Shown: piece after piece, positions 43,301 through 55,768 of the stretch
How positions within the stretch are numbered: the stretch's first letter is position 1
Layout of the letters: each line of letters starts with the position of its first letter
NCBI RefSeq assembly: GCF_964355755.1
Contig: NC_092679.1
Location: 18,404,932-18,468,931 of the forward strand
DNA: 64,000 nucleotides
Direction: 5' to 3'
From: Antedon mediterranea
Taxonomy: Eukaryota > Echinodermata > Crinoidea > Comatulida > Antedonidae
The notes under the pieces: model-generated
The model's database searches: none
What the model saw: only the letters and a program-made list of their open reading frames with translations
Told to the model about the DNA's origin: nothing
Position numbers and translations under genes: made by a program

Positions 43301-46300
43301 ACATAAATGGTTACTATAGCATAATAAACATGCGCAGAGTAGAATAATGGGTTCTGCGCATGTCATTTGTACTATAGTAACCACTTTTGACATAAATCGT
43401 TACTATAGCATAATAAACATGCGCAGAGTCGAATAATGGGTTCTGCGCATTTCCATTGTGCTATAGTAACCAGTTTTATCGAAAAATAAAAAGGTCGAAA
43501 ATTGACCATTTAAAAAAAAAATCCCCAAAAAAACGACCAATTTTCGACCCTTTTATTTTTTGATATAAATGGTTACTATAGCATAATAAACATGCGCAGA
43601 GTCGAATAATGGGTTCTGCGCATGTCATTTGTGCAATAGTAACCACTTTTGACATAAATCGTTACTATAGCATAATAAACATGCGCAGAGTCGAATAATG
43701 GGTTCTGCGCATGTCCATTGTGCTATAGTAACCAGTTTTATCGAAAAATAAAAACGTCGAAAATTGACAGTTTTTGAAAAAATTCTTGTACTATAGTACA
43801 GGGAAATTTTCAAAAAATGACCAATTTTCGACCCTTTTATTTTTTGACATAAATGGTTACTATAGCATAATAAACATGCGCAGAGTAGAATAATGGGTTC
43901 TGCGCATGTCATTTGTACTATAGTAACCACTTTTGACATAAATCGTTACTATAGCATAATAAACATGCGCAGAGTCGAATAATGGGTTCTGCGCATTTCC
44001 ATTGTGCTATAGTAACCAGTTTTATCGAAAAATAAAAAGGTCGAAAATTGACCATTTAAAAAAAAAATCCCAAAAAAAACGACCAATTTTCGACCCTTTT
44101 ATTTTTTGATATAAATGGTTACTATAGCATAATAAACATGCGCAGAGTCGAATAATGGGTTCTGCGCATGTCATTTGTGCAATAGTAACCACTTTTGACA
44201 TAAATCGTTACTATAGCATAATAAACATGCGCAGAGTCGAATAATGGGTTCTGCGCATTTCCATTGTGCTATAGTAACCAGTTTTATCGAAAAATAGAAA
44301 GGTTGAAAATCAAAATTTTTCGAAAAATGACCAATTTTCGACCCTTTTATTTTTTGATATAAATGGTTACTATAGCATAATAACATATCGCAGAGTCGAA
44401 TAATGGGTTCTGCGCATGTCATTTGTGCAATAGTAACCACTTTTGACATAAATGGTTACTATAGCATAATAAACATGCACAGAGCCGAATAATGGGTTCT
44501 GCGCATGTCCACTGTGCTATAGTAACCAGTTTTATCGAAAAATAAAAAGGTCGAAAATTGACATTTTTTGAAAAAATTCCTGTACTTATAGTACAGGGAA
44601 ATTTTCGAAAAATGGCCAATTTTCGACCCTTTTATTTTTTGACATAAATGGTTACTATAGCATAATAAATATGCGCAGAATCGAATAATGCGTTCTGCGC
44701 ATGTCAATTGTGCTATAGTAACCACTTTTGACACAAATGGTTACTATAGCATAATAAACATGCGCAGAGTCGAATAATGGGTTCTGCGCATGTCATTTGT
44801 GCAATAGTAACCACTTTTGACATAAATCGTTACTATAGCATAATAAAATTGGTCAATTTTCGACCCTTTTTATTTTTTGACATAAATGGTTACTATAGCA
44901 TAATAAACATGCGCAGAGTCGAATAATGGGTTCTGCGCATGTCATTTGTGCAATAGTAACCACTTTTAACATAAATTGTTACTATAGCATAATAAACATG
45001 CACAGAGTCGAATAATGGGTTCTGCGCATGTCCATTGTGCTATAGTAACCAGTTTTATCGAAAAATAAAAAGGTCGAAAATTGACATTTTTTGAAAAAAT
45101 TCCTGTACTTATAGTACAGGGAAATTTTCGATTCTTTTATTTTTTGACATAAATGGTTACTATAGCATAATAAACATGCGCAAAGTCGAATAATGGGTTC
45201 TGCGCATGTCCATTGTGCTATAGTAACCAGTTTTATCGAAAAATAAAAAGGTCGAAAATTGACCATTTAAAAAAAAAATCCCTGTACTATAGTACAGGGA
45301 AATTTTCGAAAAATTACCAATTTTCGACCCTTTTATTTTTTGACATAAATGGTTACTATAGCATAATAAACATGCGCAGAGTCGAATAATGGGTTCTGCG
45401 CATGTCCATTGTGCTATAGTAACCAGTTTTATCGAAAAATAAAAAGGTCGAAAATTGACAATTTTTTGAAAAAATTCCTGTACTATAGTACAGGAAAATT
45501 TTTCGAAAAAATACCAATTTTCGACCCTTTTATTTTTTGACATAAATGGTTACTATAGCATAATAAACATGCGCAGAGTCGAATAATGGGTTCTGCGCAT
45601 GTCATATTTTGTGCCATAGTAACCACTTTTGACATAAATGGTTACTATAGCATAATAAACATGCACAGAGTCGGATAATGGGTTCTGCGCATGTCCATTG
45701 TGCTATAGTAACCAGTTTTATCGAAAAATAAAAAGGTCGAAAATTGACCATTTTAAAATTTTTTTTTCGAAAAATGACCAATTTTCGACCCTTTTATTTT
45801 TTGATATAAATGGTTACTATAGCATAATAAACATGCGCAGAGTCGAATAATGGGTTCTGCGCATGTCATTTGTGCAATAGTAACCACTTTTGACATAAAT
45901 GGTTACTATAGCATAATAAACATGCACAGAGTCGAATAATGGGTTCTGCCCATGTCCATTGTGCTATAGTAACCAGTTTTATCGAAAAATAAAAGGGTCG
46001 AAAATTGGTCATTTTTCGAAAATTTTCCTGTACTATAATACAGGGAAATTTTCGAAAAATTGCCAATTTTCGACCCTTTTATTTTTTGACATAAATGGTT
46101 ACTATAGCATAATAAACATGCGCAGAGTCGAATAATGGGTTCTGCGCATGTCCATTGTGCTATAGTAACCAGTTTTATCGAAAATAAAAAGGTCGAAAAT
46201 TGACATTTTTTGAAAAAATTCCTGTACTTATAGTACAGGGAAATTTTCGAAAAATGGCCAATTTTCGACCCTTTTATTTTTTGACATAAATGGTTACTAT

Positions 46301-49300
46301 AGCATAATAAATATGCGCAGAATCGAATAATGCGTTCTGCGCATGTCAATTGTGCTATAGTAACCACTTTTGACACAAATGGTTACTATAGCATAATAAA
46401 CATGCGCAGAGTCGAATAATGGGTTCTGCGCATGTCCATTGTGCTATAGTAACCAGTTTTATCGAAAAATAAAAACGTCGAAAATTGACAGTTTTTGAAA
46501 AAATTCTTGTACTATAGTACAGGGAAATTTTCAAAAAATGACCAATTTTCGACCCTTTTATTTTTTGACATAAATGGTTACTATAGCATAATAAACATGC
46601 GCAGAGTAGAATAATGGGTTCTGCGCATGTCATTTGTACTATAGTAACCACTTTTGACATAAATCGTTACTATAGCATAATAAACATGCGCAGAGTCGAA
46701 TAATGGGTTCTGCGCATTTCCATTGTGCTATAGTAACCAGTTTTATCGAAAAATAAAAAGGTCGAAAATTGACCATTTAAAAAAAAAATCCCAAAAAAAA
46801 CGACCAATTTTCGACCCTTTTATTTTTTGATATAAATGGTTACTATAGCATAATAAACATGCGCAGAGTCGAATAATGGGTTCTGCGCATGTCATTTGTG
46901 CAATAGTAACCACTTTTGACATAAATCGTTACTATAGCATAATAAACATGCGCAGAGTCGAATAATGGGTTCTGCGCATTTCCATTGTGCTATAGTAACC
47001 AGTTTTATCGAAAAATAGAAAGGTTGAAAATCAAAATTTTTTGAAAAAATCCCTGTACTATAGTACAGGGAAATTTTCGAAAAATGGCCAATTTTCGACC
47101 CTTTTATTTTTTGACATAAATGGTTACTATAGCATAATAAATATGCGCAGAATCGAATAATGCGTTCTGCGCATGTCAATTGTGCTATAGTAACCACTTT
47201 TGACACAAATGGTTACTATAGCATAATAAACATGCGCAGAGTCGAATAATGGGTTCTGCGCATGTCATTTGTGCAATAGTAACCACTTTTGACATAAATC
47301 GTTACTATAGCATAATAAAATTGGTCAATTTTCGACCCTTTTTATTTTTTGACATAAATGGTTACTATAGCATAATAAACATGCGCAGAGTCGAATAATG
47401 GGTTCTGCGCATGTCATTTGTGCAATAGTAACCACTTTTAACATAAATTGTTACTATAGCATAATAAACATGCACAGAGTCGAATAATGGGTTCTGCGCA
47501 TGTCCATTGTGCTATAGTAACCAGTTTTATCGAAAAATAAAAAGGTCGAAAATTGACATTTTTTGAAAAAATTCCTGTACTTATAGTACAGGGAAATTTT
47601 CGATTCTTTTATTTTTTGACATAAATGGTTACTATAGCATAATAAACATGCGCAAAGTCGAATAATGGGTTCTGCGCATGTCCATTGTGCTATAGTAACC
47701 AGTTTTATCGAAAAATAAAAAGGTCGAAAATTGACCATTTAAAAAAAAAATCCCTGTACTATAGTACAGGGAAATTTTCGAAAAATTACCAATTTTCGAC
47801 CCTTTTATTTTTTGACATAAATGGTTACTATAGCATAATAAACATGCGCAGAGTCGAATAATGGGTTCTGCGCATGTCCATTGTGCTATAGTAACCAGTT
47901 TTATCGAAAAATAAAAAGGTCGAAAATTGACAATTTTTTGAAAAAATTCCTGTACTATAGTACAGGAAAATTTTTCGAAAAAATACCAATTTTCGACCCT
48001 TTTATTTTTTGACATAAATGGTTACTATAGCATAATAAACATGCGCAGAGTCGAATAATGGGTTCTGCGCATGTCATATTTTGTGCCATAGTAACCACTT
48101 TTGACATAAATGGTTACTATAGCATAATAAACATGCACAGAGTCGGATAATGGGTTCTGCGCATGTCCATTGTGCTATAGTAACCAGTTTTATCGAAAAA
48201 TAAAAAGGTCGAAAATTGACCATTTTAAAAATTTTTTTTCGAAAAATGACCAATTTTCGACCCTTTTATTTTTTGACATAAATGGTTACTATAGCATAAT
48301 AAACATGCGCAGAGTCGAATAATGGGTTCTGCGCATGTCCATTGTGCTATAGTAACCAGTTTTATCGAAAAATAAAAAGGTCGAAAATTGACAATTTTTT
48401 GAAAAAATTCCTGTACTATAGTACAGGAAAATTTTTCGAAAAAATACCAATTTTCGACCCTTTTATTTTTTGACATAAATGGTTACTATAGCATAATAAA
48501 CATGCGCAGAGTCGAATAATGGGTTCTGCGCATGTCATTTGTGCCATAGTAACCACTTTTGACATAAATCGTTACTATAGCATAATAAACATGCGCAGAG
48601 TCGAATAATGGGTTCTGCGCATTTCCATTGTGCTATAGTAACCAGTTTTATCGAAAAATAAAAAGGTCGAAAATCAACATTTTTTGAAAAAATCCCTGTA
48701 CTATAGTACAGGGAATTTTTCGAAAAATTGCCAATTTTCAACCCTTTTATTTTTTGACATAAATGATTACTATAGCATAATAAACATGCGCAGAATCAAA
48801 TAATGCGTTCTGCGCATATCAATTGTGCAATAGTAACCACTTTTGACATAAATGGTTACTATAGCATAATAAACATGCACAGAGTCGAATAATGGGTTCT
48901 GCGCATGTCCATTGTGCTATAGTAACCAGTTTTATCAAAAAATCAAAAGGTCGAAAATTGACCATTTAAAAAAAAAATCCCTGTACTATAGTACAGGGAA
49001 ATTTTCGAAAAATGACCAATTTTCGACCCTTTTATTTTTTGACATAAATGGTTACTATAGCATAATAAACATGCGCAGAGTCGAATAATGGGTTCTGCGC
49101 ATGTCCATTGTGCTATAGTAACCAGTTTTATCGAAAAATAAAAAGGTCGAAAATTGACAATTTTTTGAAAAAAATCCTGTACTATAGTACAGGAAAATTT
49201 TTCGAAAAAATACCAATTTTCGACCCTTTTATTTTTTGACATAAATGGTTACTATAGCATAATAAACATGCGCAGAGTCGAATAATGGGTTCTGCGCATG

Positions 49301-50550
49301 TCATTTGTGCCATAGTAACCACTTTTGACATAAATCGTTACTATAGCATAATAAACATGCGCAGAGTCGAATAATGGGTTCTTCGCATTTCCATTGTGCT
49401 ATAGTAACCAGTTTTATCGAAAAATAAAAAGGTCGAAAATCAACATTTTTTGAAAAAATCCCTGTTCTATAGTACAGGGAATTTTTCGAAAAATTGCCAA
49501 TTTTCAACCCTTTTATTTTTTGACATAAATGATTACTATAGCATAATAAACATGCGCAGAATCAAATAATGCGTTCTGCGCATGTCAATTGTGCAATAGT
49601 AACCACTTTTGACATAAATGGTTACTATAGCATAATAAACATGCACAGAGTCGAATAATGGGTTCTGCGCATGTCCATTGTGCTATAGTAACCAGTTTTA
49701 TCAAAAAATAAAAAGGTCGAAAATTGACCATTTAAAAAAAAAATCCCTGTACTATAGTACAGGGAAATTTTCGAAAAATGACCAATTTTCGACCCTTTTA
49801 TTTTTTGATATAAATGGTTACTATAGCATAATAAACATGCGCAGAGTCGAATAATGGGTTCTGCGCATGTCATTTGTGCAATAGTAACCACTTTTGACAT
49901 AAATGGTTACTATAGCATAATAAACATGCACAGAGTCGAATAATGGGTTCTGCGCATGTCCATTGTGCTATAGTAACCAGTTTTATCGAAAAATAAAAAG
50001 GTCGAAAATTGACAAATTTTCGACCCTTTTATTTTTTGATATAAATGGTTACTATAGCATAATAAACATGCGCAGAGTCGAATAATGGGTTCTGCGCATG
50101 TCATTTGTGCAATAGTAACCACTTTTGACATAAATGGTTACTATAGCATAATAAACATGCACAGAGTCGAATAATGGGTTCTGCGCATGTCCATTGTGCT
50201 ATAGTAACCAGTTTTATCGAAAAATAAAAAGGTCGAAAAGTGCGTATTTTGGCAATTTGTTGAAAAAATCCTTGTACTATAATAATAGTACAGGCATTTT
50301 TCGAAAAAAAGGAAAATTTCGACCTTTTTATTTTTTGACATAAATGGTTACTATACAGAATAATTATAACGCAATATATGCACATATATAGCAGTAGTAT
50401 TTCATAATAATATTTTTTTTAAAGTGCGTATTTTGGTAATTTTTTCCAAAAATATGCAAATTTCGACCTTTTTATTTTTGACATAAATCGTTTCTATACG
50501 TCTATAAGATGATGATAAAGCAATATATGGGCATATATAGCAATATTATT
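37345..50550. repeat. 13-kb satellite array of two alternating hairpin modules
   Basis: Tandem units of two lengths, about 197 bp (module 1 plus module 2) and about 92 bp (module 1 only). Module 1 is an inverted repeat: GGTTACTATAGCA, CATGCGCAGA, a 14-base loop, TCTGCGCATG, TGCTATAGTAACC. Module 2 is a longer inverted repeat with arms AATAAAAAGGTCGAAAATTG and CAATTTTCGACCCTTTTATT, centred on the perfect 18-bp palindrome CCTGTACTATAGTACAGG. I counted 22 module 1 copies in a 3-kb stretch, so about 90-95 in all (estimate). Units are very similar along the array. Short minus-strand frames of 60-156 codons recur because the repeat does; they are not genes. No transposase is present. Confidence 0.95.
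41476..48015. repeat. Higher-order duplications within the satellite
   Basis: Long stretches recur at fixed distances: 41476-43083 at +2983, 44982-45543 at +2472, and 40126-41466 at +5740 (45866-47206). A smaller one, 38185-38494, recurs at +1401. Variant units (for example the truncated one with ATTGGTCAATTTTCGACC at 41865, 44848 and 47320) keep their order in each copy, so multi-kilobase blocks were copied as wholes. Confidence 0.85.
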
Positions 50551-50559
50551 GTCCAGGAG

Positions 50560-50867
50560 GCTTTTTTTTTCTATGCAGTTAAGGCAGAAATCATGAATAA
50601 TTCATTGCCTTAATTATTTTCTATTAAAAAGAATTGCAAGATAGTTGATGTACTTCCTAAATATACTAAACCTAACACTCTAAATAATCTCTTTCTTTTA
50701 CGAACATGTTAACAGTGCAATAGGTTAAAGCCTTTACCAAACATTTCTGTTGGCAAACGCTGTATTCTTATATAGCGCCCTCTATAATGTCCCATTCATT
50801 ATGTCATAACTATTCTAATGAATTATTTATGATTTCTGCCTTAATTGCATAGGAAAAAAAATAATGC
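50560..50867. mobile_element. MITE with 9-bp target duplication
   Basis: Flanked by GTCCAGGAG at 50551-50559 and 50868-50876. Inverted ends of about 45 bp with imperfect T/A runs and the shared core CTATGCARTTAAGGCAGAAA. A 9-bp duplication fits Mutator-like elements. 308 bp, no ORF. It abuts the right edge of the satellite. Confidence 0.8.
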
Positions 50868-50876
50868 GTCCAGGAG

Positions 50877-51394
50877 TCGTCGATTGTGGTATTTCGTGCC
50901 TTTCATATTTAAATTAACAATTGAATGCAATCAATTTTACATAAACCAATCGCGCCTTCTTCTCTAAATAGTCCAGCGGTTTTTATTTGATTTATTTATA
51001 ACGCATGGTATACATGTTATGTTGCTATACAGTAGATATTCAGGGGACATGCTTTTTGAGAGACACTTGCTATGTACAGTACATCAAAGGTGTGACTGTC
51101 CTCTTAGGATTCTATACTGTATTTTGTTCTTACAGATCAACAATAGAAAGATGTAATACACTAACCATGGAGCTATAACGAACAATGAACAAAACAAATA
51201 ATAACCTATAAAATTAAACGCTATAATCTTACTTTGAACAGAAAAGTAGGTCATAACTTTAACACCAAAAAGGGGATATTTTTTTTCTAAAATTTTCATA
51301 CGATATACCACCTTTCATAATCTATTTTGTAATATTACAGAGCCTATGTAAATACGCGAACGTGATTGGTTGAAACTGCATCACATGACTACCA
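50877..51394. other. Non-coding stretch
   Basis: No gene or clear repeat. The short frame on the minus strand (51084-51311) has no support. Confidence 0.4.
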
Positions 51395-51528
51395 CTGCGA
51401 GGATCGTAAATCGTATATATCCTCGAGAACGATGATATTGACTGAGTATTTTTCGCGTAATTATCGTGTCCCCTGTCATTAATCATATAAATTCTCGAGT
51501 ACGATGATATTGACTGTGTAAAGTAATC
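51395..51528. repeat. Two diverged direct repeats next to a SINE
   Basis: CCTCGAGAACGATGATATTGA near 51421 and TTCTCGAGTACGATGATATTGA near 51493, each with similar flanks. Perhaps SINE body repeats. Confidence 0.45.
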
Positions 51529-51529
51529 T

Positions 51530-51602
51530 ACTGGGTCTTGAACTCGCGATGAAATTGTCACCCCATCACAAGACAACGCTTCATGCGCTGCGCCACGGAA
51601 CT
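51530..51602 (-). mobile_element. tRNA-derived SINE head
   Basis: On the minus strand: TTCCGTGGCGCAGCGCATGA (A-box-like TGGCGCAGCGCATG), then about 35 bases later CGAGTTCAAGACCC (B-box-like). The spacing is that of a tRNA. It does not fold as a clean tRNA by eye, so a SINE is preferred over a functional gene. Confidence 0.55.
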
Positions 51603-52029
51603 TGCTTGAAGAAATTAATCATCTAAACTATTTAAACTATGCATACATAGCGCCCTCATTTATTTTTAGTCCTCCCTAGATGTGATGAAACACCGTTTGT
51701 AATTGGTTAATACTCACAGTAGTAACTGGTACGCGCGCGACGCACTGAACATCCGGTGATTCGGCTCGAAGTAGTATAATGAAGACGAATTATTATTTAT
51801 TCGGCCTAGGCCTACCTGATAATATTATTATTAATGTAGGCTTATTGATGGAAATTCTTCTGTTATTATTTAAACGACCTAGGCTAGTGAATATTTCATT
51901 GCCAAAGGAATCATTACTTACCGTAGTAATTATCTGTAATTATCGAAAGGTAAGGTGTCTGGGCATCTTGAGTTTACATATTACTAGCTACCCGACCCAG
52001 CAGATATTCTACTTGTTGTTGGCTATGTA

Positions 52030-52192
52030 ATATAACAGATATTGCCTTTTATATCGGTAAAATATAAGATTAGACATCCCCTCGGGAATGATATTAAGTT
52101 CTTGGGAATTATATATTCCGTCGAACATATATCATTCCCTCGGGGATGTCTAATCTTATATTTAACCTCTAAGCAGTCAATATCTGTATAAT
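52030..52192. repeat. Long palindrome / hairpin element
   Basis: Arms of about 35 bases (TATAAGATTAGACATCCCCT and its near-perfect complement AGGGGATGTCTAATCTTATA form with only small differences) around a loop with GTTCTTGGGAATTATATATT. Outer words ACAGATATTG and CAATATCTGT extend the symmetry. Probably a foldback MITE. Confidence 0.75.
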
Positions 52193-52503
52193 AACGCATA
52201 GTAAGCACGAATGGTTATAGATATACATTACTGGGATGACTACGGCGTAGTTCATTGTACTGCAGGGATAGTGTCTTTAATTAGGCGTTCCATATTTGAC
52301 CTGAATACGATGTTCGGGTCATACATGGGACGCTGTTGGCGTCATAATTATACTACTTAGGTGCCTTGTCATACCAAACAGAATTAATTCAAACACGTAT
52401 TGATTTTTCAAAACTGTAATAATTAATTTAATTTTCATCTATCAAACAATAAATACAATAAATTAAACAATGAGCATAAGATAAATAGCACTGGGGCTCA
52501 GGC

Positions 52504-52693
52504 CAAAATTATTCTACTGCAGTTACTGCAGTAAGTGCATTTTTTACAGCAGTATAAACGTATGATTATAGTTCGTTTCACTGCAAAAACGGTGTACGAT
52601 TACTCCAAAAAAATCTTGCTAAATAATTGCATAAACAGGTTTAAAGAGTAAAAAAAACGTAGTTACTGCATTAACTGCAGTAGAATAATTTTG
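52504..52693. mobile_element. MITE, family C (CAAAATTATTCTACTGCAGT ends)
   Basis: Left end CAAAATTATTCTACTGCAGT and right end ACTGCAGTAGAATAATTTTG are exact inverted repeats, 190 bp apart overall. Sub-repeats GTTACTGCAGTAA lie inside. Degenerate relatives occur near 28690 and 53260-53430. Confidence 0.75.
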
Positions 52694-53437
52694 CCATGGT
52701 CCCTTGTTAAATCGAACAAGTTTCCAGAGCACTCATACTCTTAACACGTATCTTGTTACTATTTATACCCCTACATTAACACAATCTCAATTGTGTACGA
52801 GGTGTATGTATGCCGGATGGACTGGGGACAGAAATATATTTTGGGACAAATAGTCTTGTGAAAAACACCATAATACATTTATATAATTATTATTTTTTTT
52901 TGTTTATTTTTAATTTTTTTTAAATTTTATATGCTATTGCACTACTTGTTATTGTGTCTACATTGTTATCAAGCAAGCAAAACTATTACAATAATAAATG
53001 AATTTTCCATATTTTTTTTAACTTTCGATAAAGCTAAAAAATACCTCTTTGAGGTTAGTTCATTATAAGCAAATATACTGTTTGTTGAAGGCTTAATACT
53101 TGAGAATTTGGCTAAGATTCTACATAGCCATGTACATGGACCTCAAGCATAGGAGTTGAAATTATCAGTTATTGTTAAAATATAGGCTCACATATTTACC
53201 TAATTGTTAAGTTATAGTTTGTTTGTTCAACGGTGTAACATAGGGATCACGTAAAAATGATTTTTCTGCAGTTATTCCTGCAAACAATGTATAATTTTAG
53301 TTTTTTCAATGTAGAAGTCTATGAATAGGCTGTCACTGTAACAAACAGTGTACATTACCAAAAAACGTTTGATAAACAATTTTAATAGCAGGTAACGGGT
53401 GAACAAAATGTAGTAAAATAATTTTGACAGTCTTTAA

Positions 53438-53882
53438 AGATGTATTGTCCCCCAAAAACATGAAAAATAAAGATTAATAAAATCAGACTTTGAATATATA
53501 TTATTTTGTAGTTAGTTAATCACCTCCATTTTGGAAAAAAAAACCGGAAACAATTAATGTTTTCACTTTTAAAATGACAAAATAAATGGTTAAATTCAAT
53601 CAAAAACCCATTGTTTGGCAGCCAATTTTTTGCTATATTACAGTTTTTTCCAATCCAATTTTTGGTCAAAGTGTATAACTATTAGGTGACATTAAAATGG
53701 AATATTCAACCAAAAAAATTTTAATAATTGTTTTTTTCAGGGGGACGATACATCTTTTGCTATATTACAGTTTTTTCCAATCCAATTTTTGGTCAAAGTG
53801 GATAACTATTAGGTGACATTAAAATGGAACATTCAACCAAAACAATTTTAATAATTGTTTTTTTCAGGGGGACGATACATCT
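53438..53882. mobile_element. piggyBac-type MITE, family B, with duplicated right end
   Basis: Flanked by TTAA (53434-53437 and 53883-53886), with ends AGATGTATTGTCCCCC and GGGGGACGATACATCT. The right 126 bp, from TTTTGCTATATTACAG to GGGGGACGATACATC, is present twice in tandem (ending near 53755 and 53881). Confidence 0.8.
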
Positions 53883-53886
53883 TTAA

Positions 53887-54493
53887 GTCTTATAATTTTA
53901 GCTTAGCCACTCTCTGGCAGGAAAATCAATTTTTTTTTTTTTATTGGTTTTAAATTAATTTTTCAATTATTAATGGTTTCTCAAATTCTGTATTATTATA
54001 TTTGTGTACACAATACAAAAATGTCAAATATAATAAAAACGACACTATATTTCAACATACATGGCTAGATAAAAGTTGTTTACACATGTTTCCATGGCAA
54101 CATTCTCTAGTATAATGACTAGCTTTAGCAATCTCTGGCATGGTATTGATATATTATATCAAGTCTATATTAACAAATACATATTATTATATTAAACTAT
54201 CTTATTCTATGCTAGTGGGCTAGTAAGCAAAATGACTGTGCCAATAAGAATCCCCAGTCATTATTTTCATTACCAGTCTTTTATTTATTTTATTAAATTA
54301 TAAAATAAATTATTACTTTATTAGAACTTTAGTTATTGTTGGCTGTGTAGGATTAAAAAAAAAATATTGGTAATAATGATTTCCTACTAAATTTCCTAAA
54401 AGATTTATAAACATATTTAGATACTTTTGTGCAATTATTAGTTCTGTGGAATTTTGGAATTATTTAAAGATACTATTAGAAATGTTTTTATGT
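53887..54493. other. Non-coding AT-rich stretch
   Basis: No gene, RNA or clear repeat recognised. Confidence 0.4.
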
Positions 54494-54726
54494 TTTATAA
54501 GGAGATTGTGAAAAGAAAGTTAGCCTACTTTGGCCACATCATAAGAGGAAAGCGGCATTGCACTAACACTGCAGACATTAGAAGGAAAGGTAGACAGGAA
54601 GAGAAAGAAAAGAACGTCAAAGAATGGACAGGATTGAATTTAGTGCAAACCAAGCTTCTTACTCACAGACCTGCTTGGAAGAAAGAGATAAGATGTGGAC
54701 AGATGGTAGCCAATTGTCAGTATTGA
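54494..54726 (+). pseudogene. LINE reverse-transcriptase C-terminal fragment
   Basis: KRKLAYFGHIIRGKRH, then RRKGRQ, then VKEWTGLNLVQTKLL and AWKKEI match the end of LINE endonuclease/reverse transcriptase proteins (KRLSYFGHIMR, RGRQ, IKEWTGLSLxxAxRL, WRxxV). The frame is open to TGA at 54724 but has no polymerase domain, so it is a 5'-truncated copy. Confidence 0.7.
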
Positions 54727-54788
54727 CGGCGGCCGAACTTGATGTTTAATTACATGTGGTTGCTATCAATTGACATAGGCTTCTTGGC

Positions 54789-54900
54789 AGTGGCGTAGCG
54801 GCTACGAGTGCTCACTGGTTAAATTCAGGGGTCTCAGAGCTTAAGAGGCCCCATGCAATTACCCATCATTGGAGGGCCCCTTGTGTTACGGCACTGCTTC
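54789..54900 (+). repeat. Transposon-end-like GCAGTGGCGTAGCGGCTA fragment
   Basis: GCAGTGGCGTAGCGGCTACG followed by AGGGGTCTCAGAGC and GGAGGGCCCCTTG. The first word recurs at 29075 (GCAGTGGCGTAACAGCTAC). Such words are common at ends of dispersed elements; family not assigned. Confidence 0.4.
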
Positions 54901-55443
54901 TCTGGAGAATGGCTATAGCAACACAAATATTAAGCAGTGACTCTCCAATAGACTTTCCAGACTACACTTCCAAACATGAATCCACTTGAATCCACTTGGC
55001 CAAGATGTGTTTTAAACAAAAATTCAGAGTATTTTTAATATGATTTTATCTTCTGAATTTACTTGTATTGTTTAGGCATATACCTTGTGTATTGTTTTAT
55101 CTTGTTTTTGATTTAAATGTTTTTATATTGTTGTAAATGTACTTTGATTTATTGGTGACTTATTAAGTAACGGTTCTTTTGAAATGAAAAACTAACATGG
55201 TTAATAACAAAAATAAACTAAAGGCCTTATTATCAGTATAGTATGGTGGGTGGATTGACCGGTAGGAGCTAAAAAAAATTAGTTTATCATACTGTACCAC
55301 ATTCTAAAATTTTACACATATTTAAGAGCATTGTTTGCAATGAAATGCTTAAGATATTTAGCCATTTTAGCGACGTCATTTACACATAGTAACACCAAAA
55401 AGAAATATTTACTAAGGTCAAACTGGAGGTAAAAAATGGAGTA

Positions 55444-55768
55444 CCGTAAATGATAGAACAAGCGCCACCAAGCTTACGATATTTATTCAACTGCCATGTT
55501 TAATTTAATAATGTATTTCCATAACAGACACATGAGCGGTATCATGTCTAGCGACAATAAACATAATGCAGTATCGTGTCTTCTGACAGCAAACTTCATC
55601 CCATACTGTAGTTTTCTGACAGATTATATAGGTTAAGTTCATATTTATGAGTTAGGTGGTATGGTCTTGTCGCAGCTAACACACACAATACATGAGAATC
55701 GGCTAAATTTTTTAATGGTTTTATCATAGTTAATTGTAGGACTTCAGTGTTTGTTCGATCATTTACGA
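55444..55768. mobile_element. MITE with TA duplication and CCGTAAATGATAGAACA ends
   Basis: Left CCGTAAATGATAGAACAAGC and right end complement TCGTAAATGATCGAACAAAC, flanked by TA (55442-55443, 55769-55770). 325 bp, non-coding. Its first bases match the element at 8534. Confidence 0.65.

Noticed and set aside
38500-50300. CRISPR array
   Set aside because: Repeats are contiguous hairpin units without unique spacers, in an animal genome.
37404-50385. Dozens of 60-156 codon minus-strand ORFs beginning MSKVVTIAQ or MAIFRKFPC
   Set aside because: They are translations of the satellite unit; they recur only because the repeat does and have no coding pattern.
51779-52030. 83-codon + strand ORF
   Set aside because: Low-complexity hydrophobic translation, no homology recognised, overlaps the start of a foldback element.
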